Assembly: GCF_949628215.1 (NCBI RefSeq)
Contig: NC_134276.1
Location: 9,513,690-9,577,689 of the forward strand
Reading direction: 5' to 3'
Length of the DNA: 64,000 nt
Source: Phalacrocorax aristotelis
Lineage: Eukaryota; Chordata; Aves; Suliformes; Phalacrocoracidae
The notes under the pieces are model-generated. The model had not been told where the DNA came from, did not search any database, and saw nothing but the letters and a program-made list of their open reading frames with translations. The position numbers and the translations under genes are program-made. Shown in pieces: positions 25,001-34,100 of this stretch. Within the stretch, counting starts at the first letter, position 1. Each line of letters begins with the position of its first letter.

Positions 25001-26832
25001 TTTCACTTGGGTTCAAGGTGTCAGCAAGAAAACTAAAAACAAAATGTCCAGGACAGTGGGAGAGTTAGTTTAGCAAAGGCCTTCAACTGCTTTAAGCATG
25101 CCCAGAAGGGAAAGCAGCAATATCTCTAACAGATATTTCAGATAATGCCCAGTGTGGAACATAAATACCTCTTCCCTCCCTCTGCTCCCTACCCAGCCAC
25201 TGATACGTTTTCCTTATGTTAAGAAGGAGTCTCGTATCTGGTAATCCAGGCAAACCTTAGGGCCAAAGATAACCAAGTGTCCCAGCTGCCCCACCGCGGC
25301 ACTCAGAGACTAAAGAAAAGCCTAACTACAGGCCGTTTTAGCAACACTTGGTGATGCAGAACACAGCAAGTTAACTCACCTTAAAAAATGCAAACCACTT
25401 GTAGCCATTTATCACTATTTCAAAGCCTTGATTGTAAATCAAAGTGAAGAAGCCATAGTTTCCCACACTATCCTGAGCCACATCTAACTTCTGAAGATTC
25501 ACAAACACCTTTCTTTCCACAGGCCCTGCAAGAAATACAAACATTATTGTGCAATTATTTTGTGGAAGAGATAAAAATAAAATATTAGTACAAAGGATGT
25601 TGGAACATTTATTTTATTCCAAAAGATGCTAAAATACACTTGTTGAATGCAGTCTTCTTCAAAAATGCGCCAAGCAAACACACTTCAGGGCCTTCACTTA
25701 CTCATCAGTAGGTCTACATGCTCTTTTTTTCAACTTCTAGACAGTATTTTCACATTTAATCAGCAGCAGCACCACCAAATAGCTGTTACTGGGAAAGGTC
25801 AACTTATTTAAACATAACTTGCTATGCAGCTACACAGGACTCGGACACTGTCACTCAGGCACTGTGTCTGCAGGGACACTCTTCCCCTAAAACACCCGGG
25901 GTGAGGCACCAGCCACCCACACTCCTTCACACCAGTGCTCCCACTCCCGCCGCCACCCACCTCGCCTCCACCGCTCCGAGGGCCACTTGCCTCACCTGAG
26001 CAAAAGGCAGACGATTAAGACAAATGTAAAGTATCGACTGTTTTTTAAATAACACTGACATACATTAATTAAATAGTAACTCCCCGCTACTACTACCCCC
26101 TCGAGGGAAGCGGTATTTCTCTTCCCCCTGAAGCCACGGGGCTCCCTGGGCACAAGCCCTGGCAGCCGCGGCCCGGAGCTGCCCAGGTGCCACCCAGCAC
26201 AACCACGCCTCGCTGCTCCAACCACCGCCTTCAGGGCACGCCGAGCCGAGGGAAGGCATCTGCGGGCTGCGAGGAAGGACGCAGCGAGCCGGTGGTGCTC
26301 CTGAAGAGGCCTAGTTGAGTCCAAATCGAAACAAACGAAACCCCAAAAAACTAAATCGGAAGAGAAGCAGCGCTGCCCGCAGCGGTCACCCAGAGCCGCA
26401 CTAACGCGAGTGTCTCACGCTGCTTAGTTCCCATTAACCTGCTCCTGCCCCAAGGCCGGCGCGGAGCTCCGCACGGAAGGCGAGGCCCGGCCCCGCTAGC
26501 GGGACAGGCACCGCCACCCGCACCGCTGCCACCCGGCACGGAGCGGCCGCCCCCCCCATGCCGCCCCACTCCTCCCCCAGGGAGACTCACGGGGACCGCC
26601 CGGCCCAGTCAGGCCGGGCCGGCCCCGGGGAAGGGAAACAAGGCAGGGCCGCCGCGGTCTCACCCGCCTGGGAGCAGTTGCCGTGGCGGCCGCCGCCGCT
26701 CCGCCAGACGCGGAACTCCCAGGCGCCCAGCAGGTCGGCGAAGGAGCAGTTGGCCGGCGTGTCGGCCCGCAGCGCCGCGGGCAGCGCCGCCAGCAGCACC
26801 AGCGCCGCGGCCCACAGCACCTGCCCAGCCAT
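9538..26832 (-). CDS. CTSC: Cathepsin C (dipeptidyl peptidase I), seven coding exons
   Basis: Lysosomal cysteine exopeptidase (papain family, C1A) that removes N-terminal dipeptides and activates granule serine proteases. Coding parts on the minus strand: 26832-26664, 25525-25380, 16787-16621, 16199-16044, 14432-14317, 10933-10802 and 10040-9538. They total 1389 nt, or 462 residues plus stop, against 463 in human. Every intron starts GT and ends AG, and phases join without a break. Seen in the translation: signal peptide about 1-23; exclusion domain from Asp24, the residue whose free amino group sets dipeptidase specificity; activation peptide about 135-228; mature start near SWDWRN (233-238); catalytic Cys257 in GSCGSCYAF, His404 in [11 protein letters not shown], Asn426 in KNSWGT. 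N-glycosylation sequons at Asn28, 52, 112, 118 and 275. The C-terminus AATPIPKL matches the human ending as I recall it. No inactivating change seen. Start chosen for its strong Kozak context (GCGCCATGG) and the signal peptide after it. Confidence 0.97.
10041..10801 (-). other. CTSC intron 6 (761 bp)
   Basis: GT-AG intron. Near its 3' end is a GGAGGTA tandem tract running into a perfect 10-bp-arm inverted repeat (10096-10116), 56-76 nt upstream of exon 7. Confidence 0.9.
10802..10933 (-). CDS. CTSC: CTSC coding exon 6 (catalytic cysteine)
   Basis: 132 nt, completing codon 252 and running to the first base of codon 296. Encodes [20 protein letters not shown], then [20 protein letters not shown]. 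Cys257 is the nucleophile, and the sequon at Asn275 matches a known human site. Acceptor TTTATCTTCAG, donor CAGG|GTAAGT. Confidence 0.97.
10934..14316 (-). other. CTSC intron 5 (3383 bp)
   Basis: GT-AG intron. It contains minus-strand open frames of 112 codons (11384-11722) and 106 codons (13225-13545), neither resembling a known family. The second is followed by AATAAA (13198-13193) in the CTSC sense direction. No mobile element recognised. Confidence 0.85.
14317..14432 (-). CDS. CTSC: CTSC coding exon 5 (end of activation peptide, start of heavy chain)
   Basis: 116 nt, completing codon 213 and running to the first base of codon 252. Encodes [20 protein letters not shown], then [19 protein letters not shown]. 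The SWDWRN segment corresponds to the heavy-chain region of other C1A proteases, and Gln251 is the oxyanion-hole glutamine ahead of the active-site cysteine. The acceptor is TTCTCTTTAG and the donor CAAG|GTAAAA. Confidence 0.96.
14433..16043 (-). other. CTSC intron 4 (1611 bp)
   Basis: GT-AG intron. A 117-codon minus-strand open frame at 15654-16007 has no recognisable similarity and I do not call it coding. No repeats recognised. Confidence 0.85.
16044..16199 (-). CDS. CTSC: CTSC coding exon 4 (activation peptide)
   Basis: 156 nt, completing codon 161 and running to two bases of codon 213. Encodes [20 protein letters not shown], then [16 protein letters not shown], the ERFNIN-like helical part of the propeptide that is cut out during maturation. 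Acceptor TTCTTTGCAG, donor CAAG|GTATTA. Confidence 0.95.
16200..16620 (-). other. CTSC intron 3 (421 bp)
   Basis: Short GT-AG intron with no repeat or other feature recognised. Confidence 0.9.
16621..16787 (-). CDS. CTSC: CTSC coding exon 3 (end of exclusion domain, start of activation peptide)
   Basis: 167 nt, residues 106-160 plus two bases of codon 161. Contains [19 protein letters not shown] and NWACFSGQK. Sequons at Asn112 and Asn118, and Cys117 and Cys135 of the exclusion domain. The acceptor is CACATTACAG and the donor GAAG|GTAAGC. The stretch after residue 140 ([14 protein letters not shown]) is the least conserved part, as expected where the activation peptide begins. Confidence 0.96.
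16788..25379 (-). other. CTSC intron 2 (8592 bp, the largest)
   Basis: AT-rich unique-looking DNA. The only element I recognise is a short LTR-edge fragment near 18640-18700. No exon-like open frame, RNA gene or long repeat seen. Confidence 0.85.
18640..18700 (+). mobile_element. Short LTR-edge fossil inside CTSC intron 2
   Basis: About 40 bp closely match the first bases of the ERVL-like LTRs found at 53.3 and 58.1 kb (shared core GGTTTTGGCTGGGATAGAG, then a TAATTTTCTTCA-like stretch). Weaker similarity continues for about 20 bp. It lies in the opposite orientation to those copies. Only this tip is recognisable. Confidence 0.6.
25380..25525 (-). CDS. CTSC: CTSC coding exon 2 (exclusion domain)
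   Basis: 146 nt, the length I recall for the human exon. Encodes residues 57-105, including [23 protein letters not shown], here split as [12 protein letters not shown] and [11 protein letters not shown]. Acceptor TTTCTTGCAG and donor AAG|GTGAGT. The exclusion domain blocks the active-site cleft beyond the S2 site, turning a papain fold into a dipeptidyl peptidase and supporting tetramer assembly (family knowledge). Confidence 0.96.
25526..26663 (-). other. CTSC intron 1 (1138 bp)
   Basis: GT-AG intron. The 5' third is CpG-island DNA and the rest grades into AT-rich sequence. No repeat or other gene recognised. Confidence 0.9.
26664..26832 (-). CDS. CTSC: CTSC coding exon 1 (signal peptide, start of exclusion domain)
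   Basis: 169 coding nt, residues 1-56 plus the first base of codon 57. Encodes a hydrophobic signal (core [17 protein letters not shown]) with likely cleavage after Ala23, before [13 protein letters not shown]. Cys29 and Cys53 lie in the exclusion domain. The donor reads GCGG|GTGAGA. The mature N-terminal Asp24 is present. Very GC-rich compared with the other exons because it lies inside the CpG island. Confidence 0.95.
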
Positions 26833-26873
26833 GGCGCCGCTCCCGCCGCCGCCGCCAACGCTGAAATGGGCCC

Positions 26874-26907
26874 GGGCGCCGCGGCCTCCCGGGCGCCGCG
26901 GCCTCCC
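26874..26907. repeat. Perfect 17-bp tandem duplication in CTSC 5' flank
   Basis: GGGCGCCGCGGCCTCCC occurs at 26874-26890 and again, identical and directly adjacent, at 26891-26907. It lies 42-75 nt upstream of the CTSC start codon, probably inside the 5' UTR or core promoter. Confidence 0.9.
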
Positions 26908-27075
26908 CGCCCCGCCGCCTCCCCGCCCCCGTCCCCGGGCCCGGGCCCGGGCCCGCCCCGGGACGGCCGCGCCGCGCCGCGCCGCGCGGGGGTGCGGGAG
27001 GGCCGGGGTGTGTCCGTGGGTCTGCATGTCCCAGCTGCCGCAGAGGTGGGGCGTGCTCCCCGCTGTGGACGGCGG

Positions 27076-27092
27076 TGTGTGTGTGTGTGTGT
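27076..27092. repeat. (TG)n microsatellite
   Basis: A run of about eight TG units about 240 nt upstream of the CTSC start codon, between the CpG island and the minisatellite. Confidence 0.85.
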
Positions 27093-27142
27093 CCCGGGGG
27101 CCCTGACAAAGAGATGGACCCTCACGCAGCGCGCGGGGGTGA

Positions 27143-27490
27143 CCTCCTCCCCAAAAGCTGCCCTCCTCCCCAGAGGGTGCCCTTCCCAAGGGTCGTCCTC
27201 TCCTGCAAAGGGCACCCGCCTCCCCAAAGGGCAGCCTGCCCCACAAAGGGCGTCCTCCTCACCAAAAGGCAGCCTTCACCCCAAAAGGTGTCCTCCCCAA
27301 AGAGCATCCTCTCCTGCAAAGGGCACCCTCCTCCCAAAAGTGCATCTTTCTCACCAAAAGGCATCCCTCACCCTAACACTCCTTCACTCCAAAAAGGGAG
27401 TCGTCCTCCCCAAACGGCATCCTCTTCCTCAAAGCCCATCTACCTCCCCAAAGGCCATCCTTCCCCCACAAAGGGCAGCCTCCTGCCCAG
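27143..27490. repeat. Minisatellite of about 20-bp units upstream of CTSC
   Basis: About 17 imperfect units built on CCTCCCCAAAGGGCATCCT lie head to tail, averaging about 20 bp. A 22-bp stretch is identical at 27196-27217 and 27307-27328, giving a higher-order period of 111 bp. The pyrimidine-rich plus strand has few stops, so long open frames run through on both strands; I treat these as by-products of the repeat. Confidence 0.85.
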
Positions 27491-28267
27491 AGCCCCTGCC
27501 CCAGGCTTCCGCACACAGAAGTCCCCTGTAGAAAGGGGCAGGCCACCGGGTTTGGTCCCCGGTGTTACTTCAAGCAAGCACCTTGCAGATGTGGAGGACG
27601 AGGCTTCTCATCCACCACCAGTTTTAGTGGCACAAAGTGACTCAGAGTTTCTCCAGCAGCCATGCATTGCAATCAGGAAACCATACGGCGCCAGTTCTGT
27701 ATGGGATGTGGACCCCCAAAACCTGCAGCACCTTTGAGGCCCCGTACTCAGTGGCAGTGAGGAAAAAGACCAGAAAACTCCTCCCAAAGGTGGACATGAC
27801 ATGCAAAAGCTTGCATGTCCAGCAACCAGACTGTCTGCAGAGGATGGGCGTTGCGAAAGGGTAGAGGTCTCTCCACCGACCCGTGAGCCTCTGAGTGCAG
27901 CCCAGTGCATGGCTCAGTATGCAGGGAAGTGGTGCTTGTTCCGCTGTCTCTCTAGATTCAAAATGTTCATGTTTTCATATCCCCAAAGTTATATATGCCA
28001 TCAAGAAGGCTAAAATACTTACTAATGAGTAAAAATGCCTTCATTTTAAAAATGTTACATAAAAAATAACCCCTTTCAGGGGAACTATAAATGCATACAG
28101 TACTATGTTGGCTATGAAAATGATGCACCAGTTTAACTATATACATTTAAAATAATTTTGTTAACCCAGTATAAATCTCCATGTAGATACTATTCTTACT
28201 GATTTAAACAGTTCAGTTTTAACTAACTCAACCCCAAGCAGAAAAAGGAAAAAAAAAAAAGAAAGGA
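27491..28267. other. Intergenic stretch between minisatellite and CR1
   Basis: No gene recognised. It includes a perfect 9-bp-arm hairpin at 27798-27819 and then AT-rich sequence ending in an A-rich run (28245-28266) just before the CR1. Confidence 0.7.
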
Positions 28268-29916
28268 AAACATAGGCCCACTGTTAGAATAGGAGAGTCA
28301 ATCACCAATGACGCTGAAAAGGCAGAGGTGCTCAACACTTTCTTCACCTCTGTCTTTACCAGCACTGTTGGGTCCCAGGCTTTGGGAACGAAATTGCCGG
28401 TTGATCCAAACACCGACCCACCATCAGTGAAGGAAGAGTTAGTACATTAATTACTACAGGAGCTTGACCCCTAACAAATCGTGGAGATCGGGGGGGTGTC
28501 CCAGAGGGCTGGAGGAAGGCGAAGGTTACCCTTGTCTACAAGAAAGGCTCAGGGGAGGATCCGGGTAACTAAAGGCCCATCAGCCTTACTTCAATCCCTG
28601 GGAAAGTTATGGAACGAGTCCTCCTGGGGGCCGTCACAAGTCAAATGAAGCACGTGATTGGGAAAAGCTAACATGGCTTCACTAAGGGCAGATCATGCTT
28701 AACAACCCTGGTGGCCTTCTATGACAAAGTGACTTGCCTGGTTGACATGGGATGGGCAGTGGACATTGTCTACCTGGACTTCTCCAAGGCCTTTGATAAG
28801 GTTCCCCCACAGCCACCTCCTGGAGAAATTAATGCATTATGGCCTAGACAAGTGGTCTGTGCAGTGGGTGGGAAACTGGCTGACAGGCCGCACCCAAAGG
28901 GTGGTGGTAAATAGCTCATTCTCAAACTGGCAACCTGTCACTAGTGGGGTCCCCCAGGGATCAATATTGGGCCCAATGTTATTCAACATCTTTATAAGTG
29001 ATCTGGATAACGGGATCAAGTGTAGCCTGATGAAGTTTGCTGATGACACCAAATCGAGTGGGGAAGTAGACACTCCAGAAGGGAGAGCTGCTCTGCAGGG
29101 AGATCTGGATAGGCTGGAAGAGTGGGCCAGCAAGAACCTTATGAAGTTCAACAAGGAGAAGTGTAAGGTCTTGTACCTGGGAAAACATAATCCAGGAGTG
29201 CAGCACAGACTGGGATGTACCTGGCTGGAGAGCAGCTCTGTGGAAAGGGACCTGGGGGTCTGGTGGACAGGAAGCTCAACATGAGCGAACAGTGTGCTGC
29301 TGCGGCCAAGAAGCCCAACAGGATGCTGGGTTGCATCAAAAAGGCCATCTCCGCCAGAGATAAAGAAGTCATTTTCCCACTCTACCCAGTGCTTGTCAGG
29401 CCACACCTGGAGTACTGAGTACAGTTCTAGTCCCCGCTTTACAGAAAGGATGTGGACAGGCTGGAAGGGGTCCAGAGAAGGGCCACCAAGATGATCAGAG
29501 GACTGGGAAGCTGCCATACGAGGATAGGCTGGGAGAGCTGGGTTTGTTCAGCCTTGAGAAAAGGAGGCTCAGAGGGGATCTCATCACCACGTACCAGTAC
29601 TTAAGGGGCAGCTACAAAGAAAGAAGGTGGAGACTCCCTTTTTACAAGGAGTCCCATGGAGAGGACAAGGGGGAATGGACACAAGTTGCTCTTGGGTAGA
29701 TTCCGATTGGACATGAGAGGGAAATTTTTCACAGTGAGGACAGTCAACCATTGGAATAATCTCCCCAGGGAAGTGGTTGACTCAGCCACATTGGACACTT
29801 TCAAGAGTCGTCTGGACAAGGTGCTGGGCCATCTTGTCTAGACTGTGCTCTTCCTAGAAAGGTTGGATTAGATAATCCCTGAGGTCCCTTCCAACCTGTG
29901 ATTCTATGATTCTGTA
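28268..29916 (+). mobile_element. CR1 LINE, 5'-truncated, with broken ORF2
   Basis: Chicken-repeat-1 non-LTR retrotransposon. Reverse transcriptase blocks are readable: [12 protein letters not shown] (about 28770-28805), [14 protein letters not shown] (about 28935-28975), KFADDTK with the FADD catalytic motif (about 29033-29052), then [15 protein letters not shown] and PNRMLGCIKKAIS. These blocks lie in three different plus-strand frames, with further stops downstream, so it is dead. The endonuclease end of ORF2 and the 5' region are missing. The 3' end carries the typical CCCTTCCAACCTGTGATTCT tail ending in the CR1 octamer-type repeat. CR1 usually leaves no clear target duplication, and none is seen. 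Confidence 0.95.
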
Positions 29917-30904
29917 GCTCACTTATGAGCTAAGTTAGGTTTAAACTAGAAGTGTCCTAGTTTTTTTTGTGTTTATTTAAATCAGATTAGGAATTACATC
30001 AGTCAGTTTTAACTTCTTTAAGTAATGCATTGTTTTATAACTACCACTTTGCTTTCACACCATCTTCTCAATCTTTTGGGGAAGGATTAATTTGTCATTT
30101 TGTTGCTGATTCTTAGAACAACCAGCTAATATATCCTCTATTCAGGCCAACAAAGAAATAAAAACATATTGCACTTCTTTTGGCCAGTCTTTTAAGAATC
30201 CTGAAGCACTGACTTAGTAGGAGAAGCAGAATCTCCTCTATATTACAGGCAAGAAGATAAATGCTGTTTCAGTTCACTGAGACTGAGTTGGCAAATAGTT
30301 TTGTTATGGGCATTAAAAAAATGAGCTCTAGCGTTCGTTTTTTTTTTCCCAAAGACAGCTATATTTTGCTGGACTTTCCATACAAGTGCATGTGCCCTGC
30401 CATTCCTGAGCAAACCTGTCTAATGAGATGTGGCTACACAGCACCATCCTGTCTCCTTTCTTTACCAATAAGATATTTTTTTGGCTCCACACTTTCCGAA
30501 AGGAACCCAAAAGTTCCCAGTGACCTTAGGAAAATGTCTGTGTTACAGTTCTTCACATATTATATGCAGAAGCAGAAAAGGTCTGTGGTATCTTCATCTC
30601 ATCCCCTTGATGCTGGTTGGGTGATCTTGCTTCTTTGCATTTGTACTGTGCTTCAAACCTCAATTTTCAGTTTCAGTTTGTAGCCACTTCAGGCTGTTGC
30701 CGCATAAAACCAGACGTGTTTCTCTTTAACTGCCTTGGAGTCAGAACAGATTATTGCAAATAAGATGTATTTTACATAATGGAGATGTAAAATTGTTGCT
30801 AAGGGCAGGCAATGGGGGTTTAAGTTCAGTCTGGCTTGTTGCGTTCACTCCATTTCTGCTCTTGAGCTGTAGTTTGGTTTGCCTGTTTGAACAAGGTAAA
30901 TCAA
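29917..30904. other. Intergenic spacer between inverted CR1 copies
   Basis: AT-rich, no gene recognised. A 140-codon plus-strand open frame (30261-30683) has no family resemblance and is not called. Confidence 0.7.
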
Positions 30905-31051
30905 AGAATCACAGAATCCCAGGTTGGAAGGGACCTCAGGGATCATCTAGTCCAACCTTTCTAGGAAGAGCACAGTCTAGACAAGATGGCCCAGCACCCT
31001 GTCCAGCCGACTCTTGAAAGTGTCCAATGTGGCTGAGTCAACTACTTCCCT
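30905..31051 (-). mobile_element. CR1 3'-end fragment, inverted relative to the 28-kb copy
   Basis: About 147 bp, near-identical on the opposite strand to the last ~150 bp of the 28268-29916 CR1 (shared core AGTCTAGACAAGATGGCCCA on the plus strand). Same subfamily and similar age. Heavily 5'-truncated. Confidence 0.93.
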
Positions 31052-31097
31052 CCTCGTGCCTTGTCTCCATTAGTAATTCCAAGTTAATTACTTCCAT

Positions 31098-31176
31098 GCC
31101 TCTGCCCGTGGCAGGGCATTGGACCTAGATGATCTTGAATGTCCCTTTCAACCCAAACCATTCTACGATTCTATGG
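31098..31176 (+). mobile_element. CR1 3'-end fragment of another subfamily
   Basis: About 79 bp ending CCCAAACCATTCTACGATTC plus TATGG. The typical CR1 tail (GGACCTAGATGATCTTGAAT, then TGTCCCTTTCAACCC) is in plus orientation, about 46 bp from the preceding minus-strand fragment. Its tail differs from the neighbouring copy, so it is a separate insertion. Confidence 0.9.
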
Positions 31177-34100
31177 AAAACTCCCTGGCTCACAAGCGCT
31201 GACGTACCTGGGTTTCTCAGTTAAATACGCCTTGAATTAGTACCACTATGTGTGTGAGACACGTGGGACATCTTCAGTGTTTGGTGACAGACTTGTCCTG
31301 TATCGTTACACTCAGGCTCTTTTAAAGCCAAAATGTTATCAAATCTCCTCCTGACACTATCAAGCTCCTCCCTACACTGTGTTTTATCAGTGTTTTACAA
31401 AACTCCTCAGACTGAGGGCAAAGTTACACAAAGAGGAGCCAAGTCTATGTGGTCATTCATTGTTCCGAAGGGAAGTGGTTGGGCTAGTAACTGCCTGGAA
31501 GCTATAGTGTGCACTGGTCTCTTTTGTAAGGTAATTGAAGTCTCTCTTTGGCTGCGGGGTCGGGGTGGGGGGGGGAACCCTCAAAAATAAACAGTCAAAA
31601 TCCTCCAGGCAGTGAAGATCTCTCTGCTGGGTTTGTCAGCTGAATCAGCTCAGCAAAGGATCCAGCGTTTGCCGGGGCTAGTTCAGGGATTGGCACAGCC
31701 AGCAGCAATTGCATGGGGAAAAACAGAGATTTTCCTCTGGTGGCAACAGATGGGAAGAGTAGCTGTTGAATGCTTAGAATAAGAATTTTGGTAAATAATG
31801 CCAAATAAAATGTTTATTTCTGCCCTGTCCCAATCCTGTCCACTTTGACCTGTCACTGCCTGTATATGTAGAAGTGTTGTGTGACTGTGGTGAAGTGATA
31901 TGAAGAAGCGATCTCACTGAAAATAATTTCAGAAGCAAAACCCCCAGGGGTGGTTGGTTGAAATTCAGTCAGGTCAGTTCCGCAGTCTGGGAGCTAACCA
32001 TGACCCGAGTGGTAATGAGCCATCCACAACTTAAAGGACAAAACAGAACGATAACGTGCCTGGACTGCTTCACAAAAAGCTAATTTCAGGGAAAGCTGAA
32101 CTGAAAAAAGGATCCTTGTGCACAAAACCTATCCACTTATGTCAGCTATATCTGTCCAATAAAAAAATTATACCTCCTCACAGACCCTGCTGCACTTTTA
32201 TTGTTGTATCATCACCCTACCACTGATGAAGCTGTTAGCACAGTATAATGGAACTAATTTTTTAAAAATCTAGAACCTAATCATGACTGAGGACAGCCTT
32301 TTCCTTTGTCTGTTTTGGAAGGTGCAAGAATATGAGCATTTTTATGGTCCTGTGTAGGCTCTGAAATTAACTCCTTACTGAGATAGTCGTTGCTGTTCTG
32401 CAGACGGCTCTCTGGCAAGAGCAACGCCCTAATTATGTGCCTTTTAAAAGTGAAGAACTGTACTCAAAGACTTATTTTTCAGAGCATTAATTCATACATG
32501 ATCATTATCTCACTATAAAATTTGATCTTTTTTTTTTTACTGCAGGGTACTTAAACCAGCCTAGCACTATATGCTTTTATGCATGATTGAATTCATCCTG
32601 TTTCCTTCATGGTGGAACTGCAGAGCTGTGCTTCTGGAGGTTTTTAGGAGTGGGGAGGCTAATATGTATTCATTTATTGCACCTATAAACTTGGGGTTTT
32701 TTTTTAAGAGGAGACACTTGCTATATGGAACAATTGAAACAGTTGCTAGCAATTGTGGGAATTAATTCTGTTAACAGAACAAGCAGGATGGTTTCTCAAG
32801 TGTCTATGTGCAGCTCAATGTACAGCACTTCGCCTGGGAGATCTAAATTCACAACTGAAGCTTGTAGCTGTTTGGGAAAGAAGTACCATTTTTCAGAAAG
32901 TTGGTTTTGTGGCGTTTTTTTTGTTTGTTTGTTGTTTTTTTTTTTTTTGGGGGGGGTGGACTTCATTTTTTATTCCAATGCAGGAATTAATAAAAAAACA
33001 AACAAAAGCAATGTGGAAGAATTCTATTTAATTATTCTTTTTAGAAACAGTGTATTTCCTCAAATTCTTTCAGTGATTCTTTCACTGTTATTTTATTATT
33101 TTCTTTATTGGATCTAGTGGACAAAAGGTAGCTTTCTAAAGTGCTACCACTGTCCAAAGCCTAAATAATAATAATCATAGCAATAATAAATAGCATTAGG
33201 GTGGGATTTAAGCACAGTCTGAGCCTGTGTTTTAATGATCTGGTGAGTCGTCTGACCGAGAGCATCATTCCTCCCAGGTATGCTAACACACCTACCCACC
33301 TGTGTGTGGTGCAGTGTAGTAAAATGCACCGGGAAAATGATACAGCTGAATAAAAAACCGGAAAGAAAAAGGAGGTGGGGAGGGGAGAAAGGGGAATGGG
33401 AAGATAACTTTAACTCAGATCAGTTCACTGAGATTGATCTTAGCGTGTCTCCAAACCAGTTGTGTTGGTCCGCCTGGAAGACCATCTTGCTGAAGCCTGG
33501 GGCTGGGAATAGCTGGAGCTAGCGGGAAAGAAATTCTGTTTACTGCAACTGCTGCTGAAGCACCCAAGTTGTAGAAGGATGTCAGTGGAGACGGGTTTTC
33601 CCTACAGCACACTACAAGGTCGGAATTCATAGTGGAATCTGATCCCATAAGTCAAATATAAATATCACCTTTCAGTTAGTTTGCTTGGCTTTTGTCCACT
33701 GATGACTTATTGTCTCTGCCAACTTTTTCTGAAAGATGATATACAGAATGCTTGACTGCATAGCCTGTCTCACGTGTGTGTGTACAAATATAAAGCCTTG
33801 TTCCTGGAAAAACATGCCTTAATTTAAAATGGTCTTGAATTTGCACTCCTATTTAGAAAATAAGGAAACTTGGGTGGAGGCTTCCTGGAAACTATTGCTT
33901 CGGTTATTGTAATGACTATTAAAATAATAATGCTAATTCCGTGTTGATTAAGACACTATTAAAATATCCAGCTAGTGTTCCAATTAGGGCGGAATAACAG
34001 GAAATATTGCTGTAATTAAAAGCAACATGAAAAACCCATTATCTTCAAAACTGCCAGGAGCTCGGTAAGTTTTAATATAGAGAGACTTGACTTTAAAATT

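Larger units (their letters stand above)
26440..27130 (-). promoter_or_regulatory. CTSC: CpG island and presumed CTSC promoter / 5' UTR
   Basis: Dense CpG and very high GC surround exon 1, in sharp contrast to the AT-rich flanks. Upstream of the ATG (higher coordinates) there are several GC boxes on the minus strand (GGGGCGGGG type, 26904-26936), a GGGCCC hexamer run (26934-26957) and a GCCGC-type run (about 26966-26989). No TATA box stands out, which fits a housekeeping-type lysosomal gene. I saw no perfect CLEAR (TFEB) palindrome. The start site cannot be placed from sequence alone. Confidence 0.75.

Noticed and set aside
26833-27246. In-frame extension of CTSC upstream of the chosen ATG
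   Set aside because: The frame is open only because of GC richness. The downstream ATG has a strong Kozak context and is directly followed by a proper signal peptide that gives the expected total length.
26683-27737. Long plus-strand open frames (282 and 220 codons) antisense to and upstream of CTSC exon 1
   Set aside because: They run through a CpG island and the ~20-bp minisatellite. GC-rich repeats lack stops, and the translation is low-complexity proline/alanine/lysine with no domain.
28711-29841. Host protein with reverse transcriptase motifs
   Set aside because: It is a dead CR1 LINE: the coding blocks sit in different frames, are interrupted by stops, and end in the CR1 3' tail.
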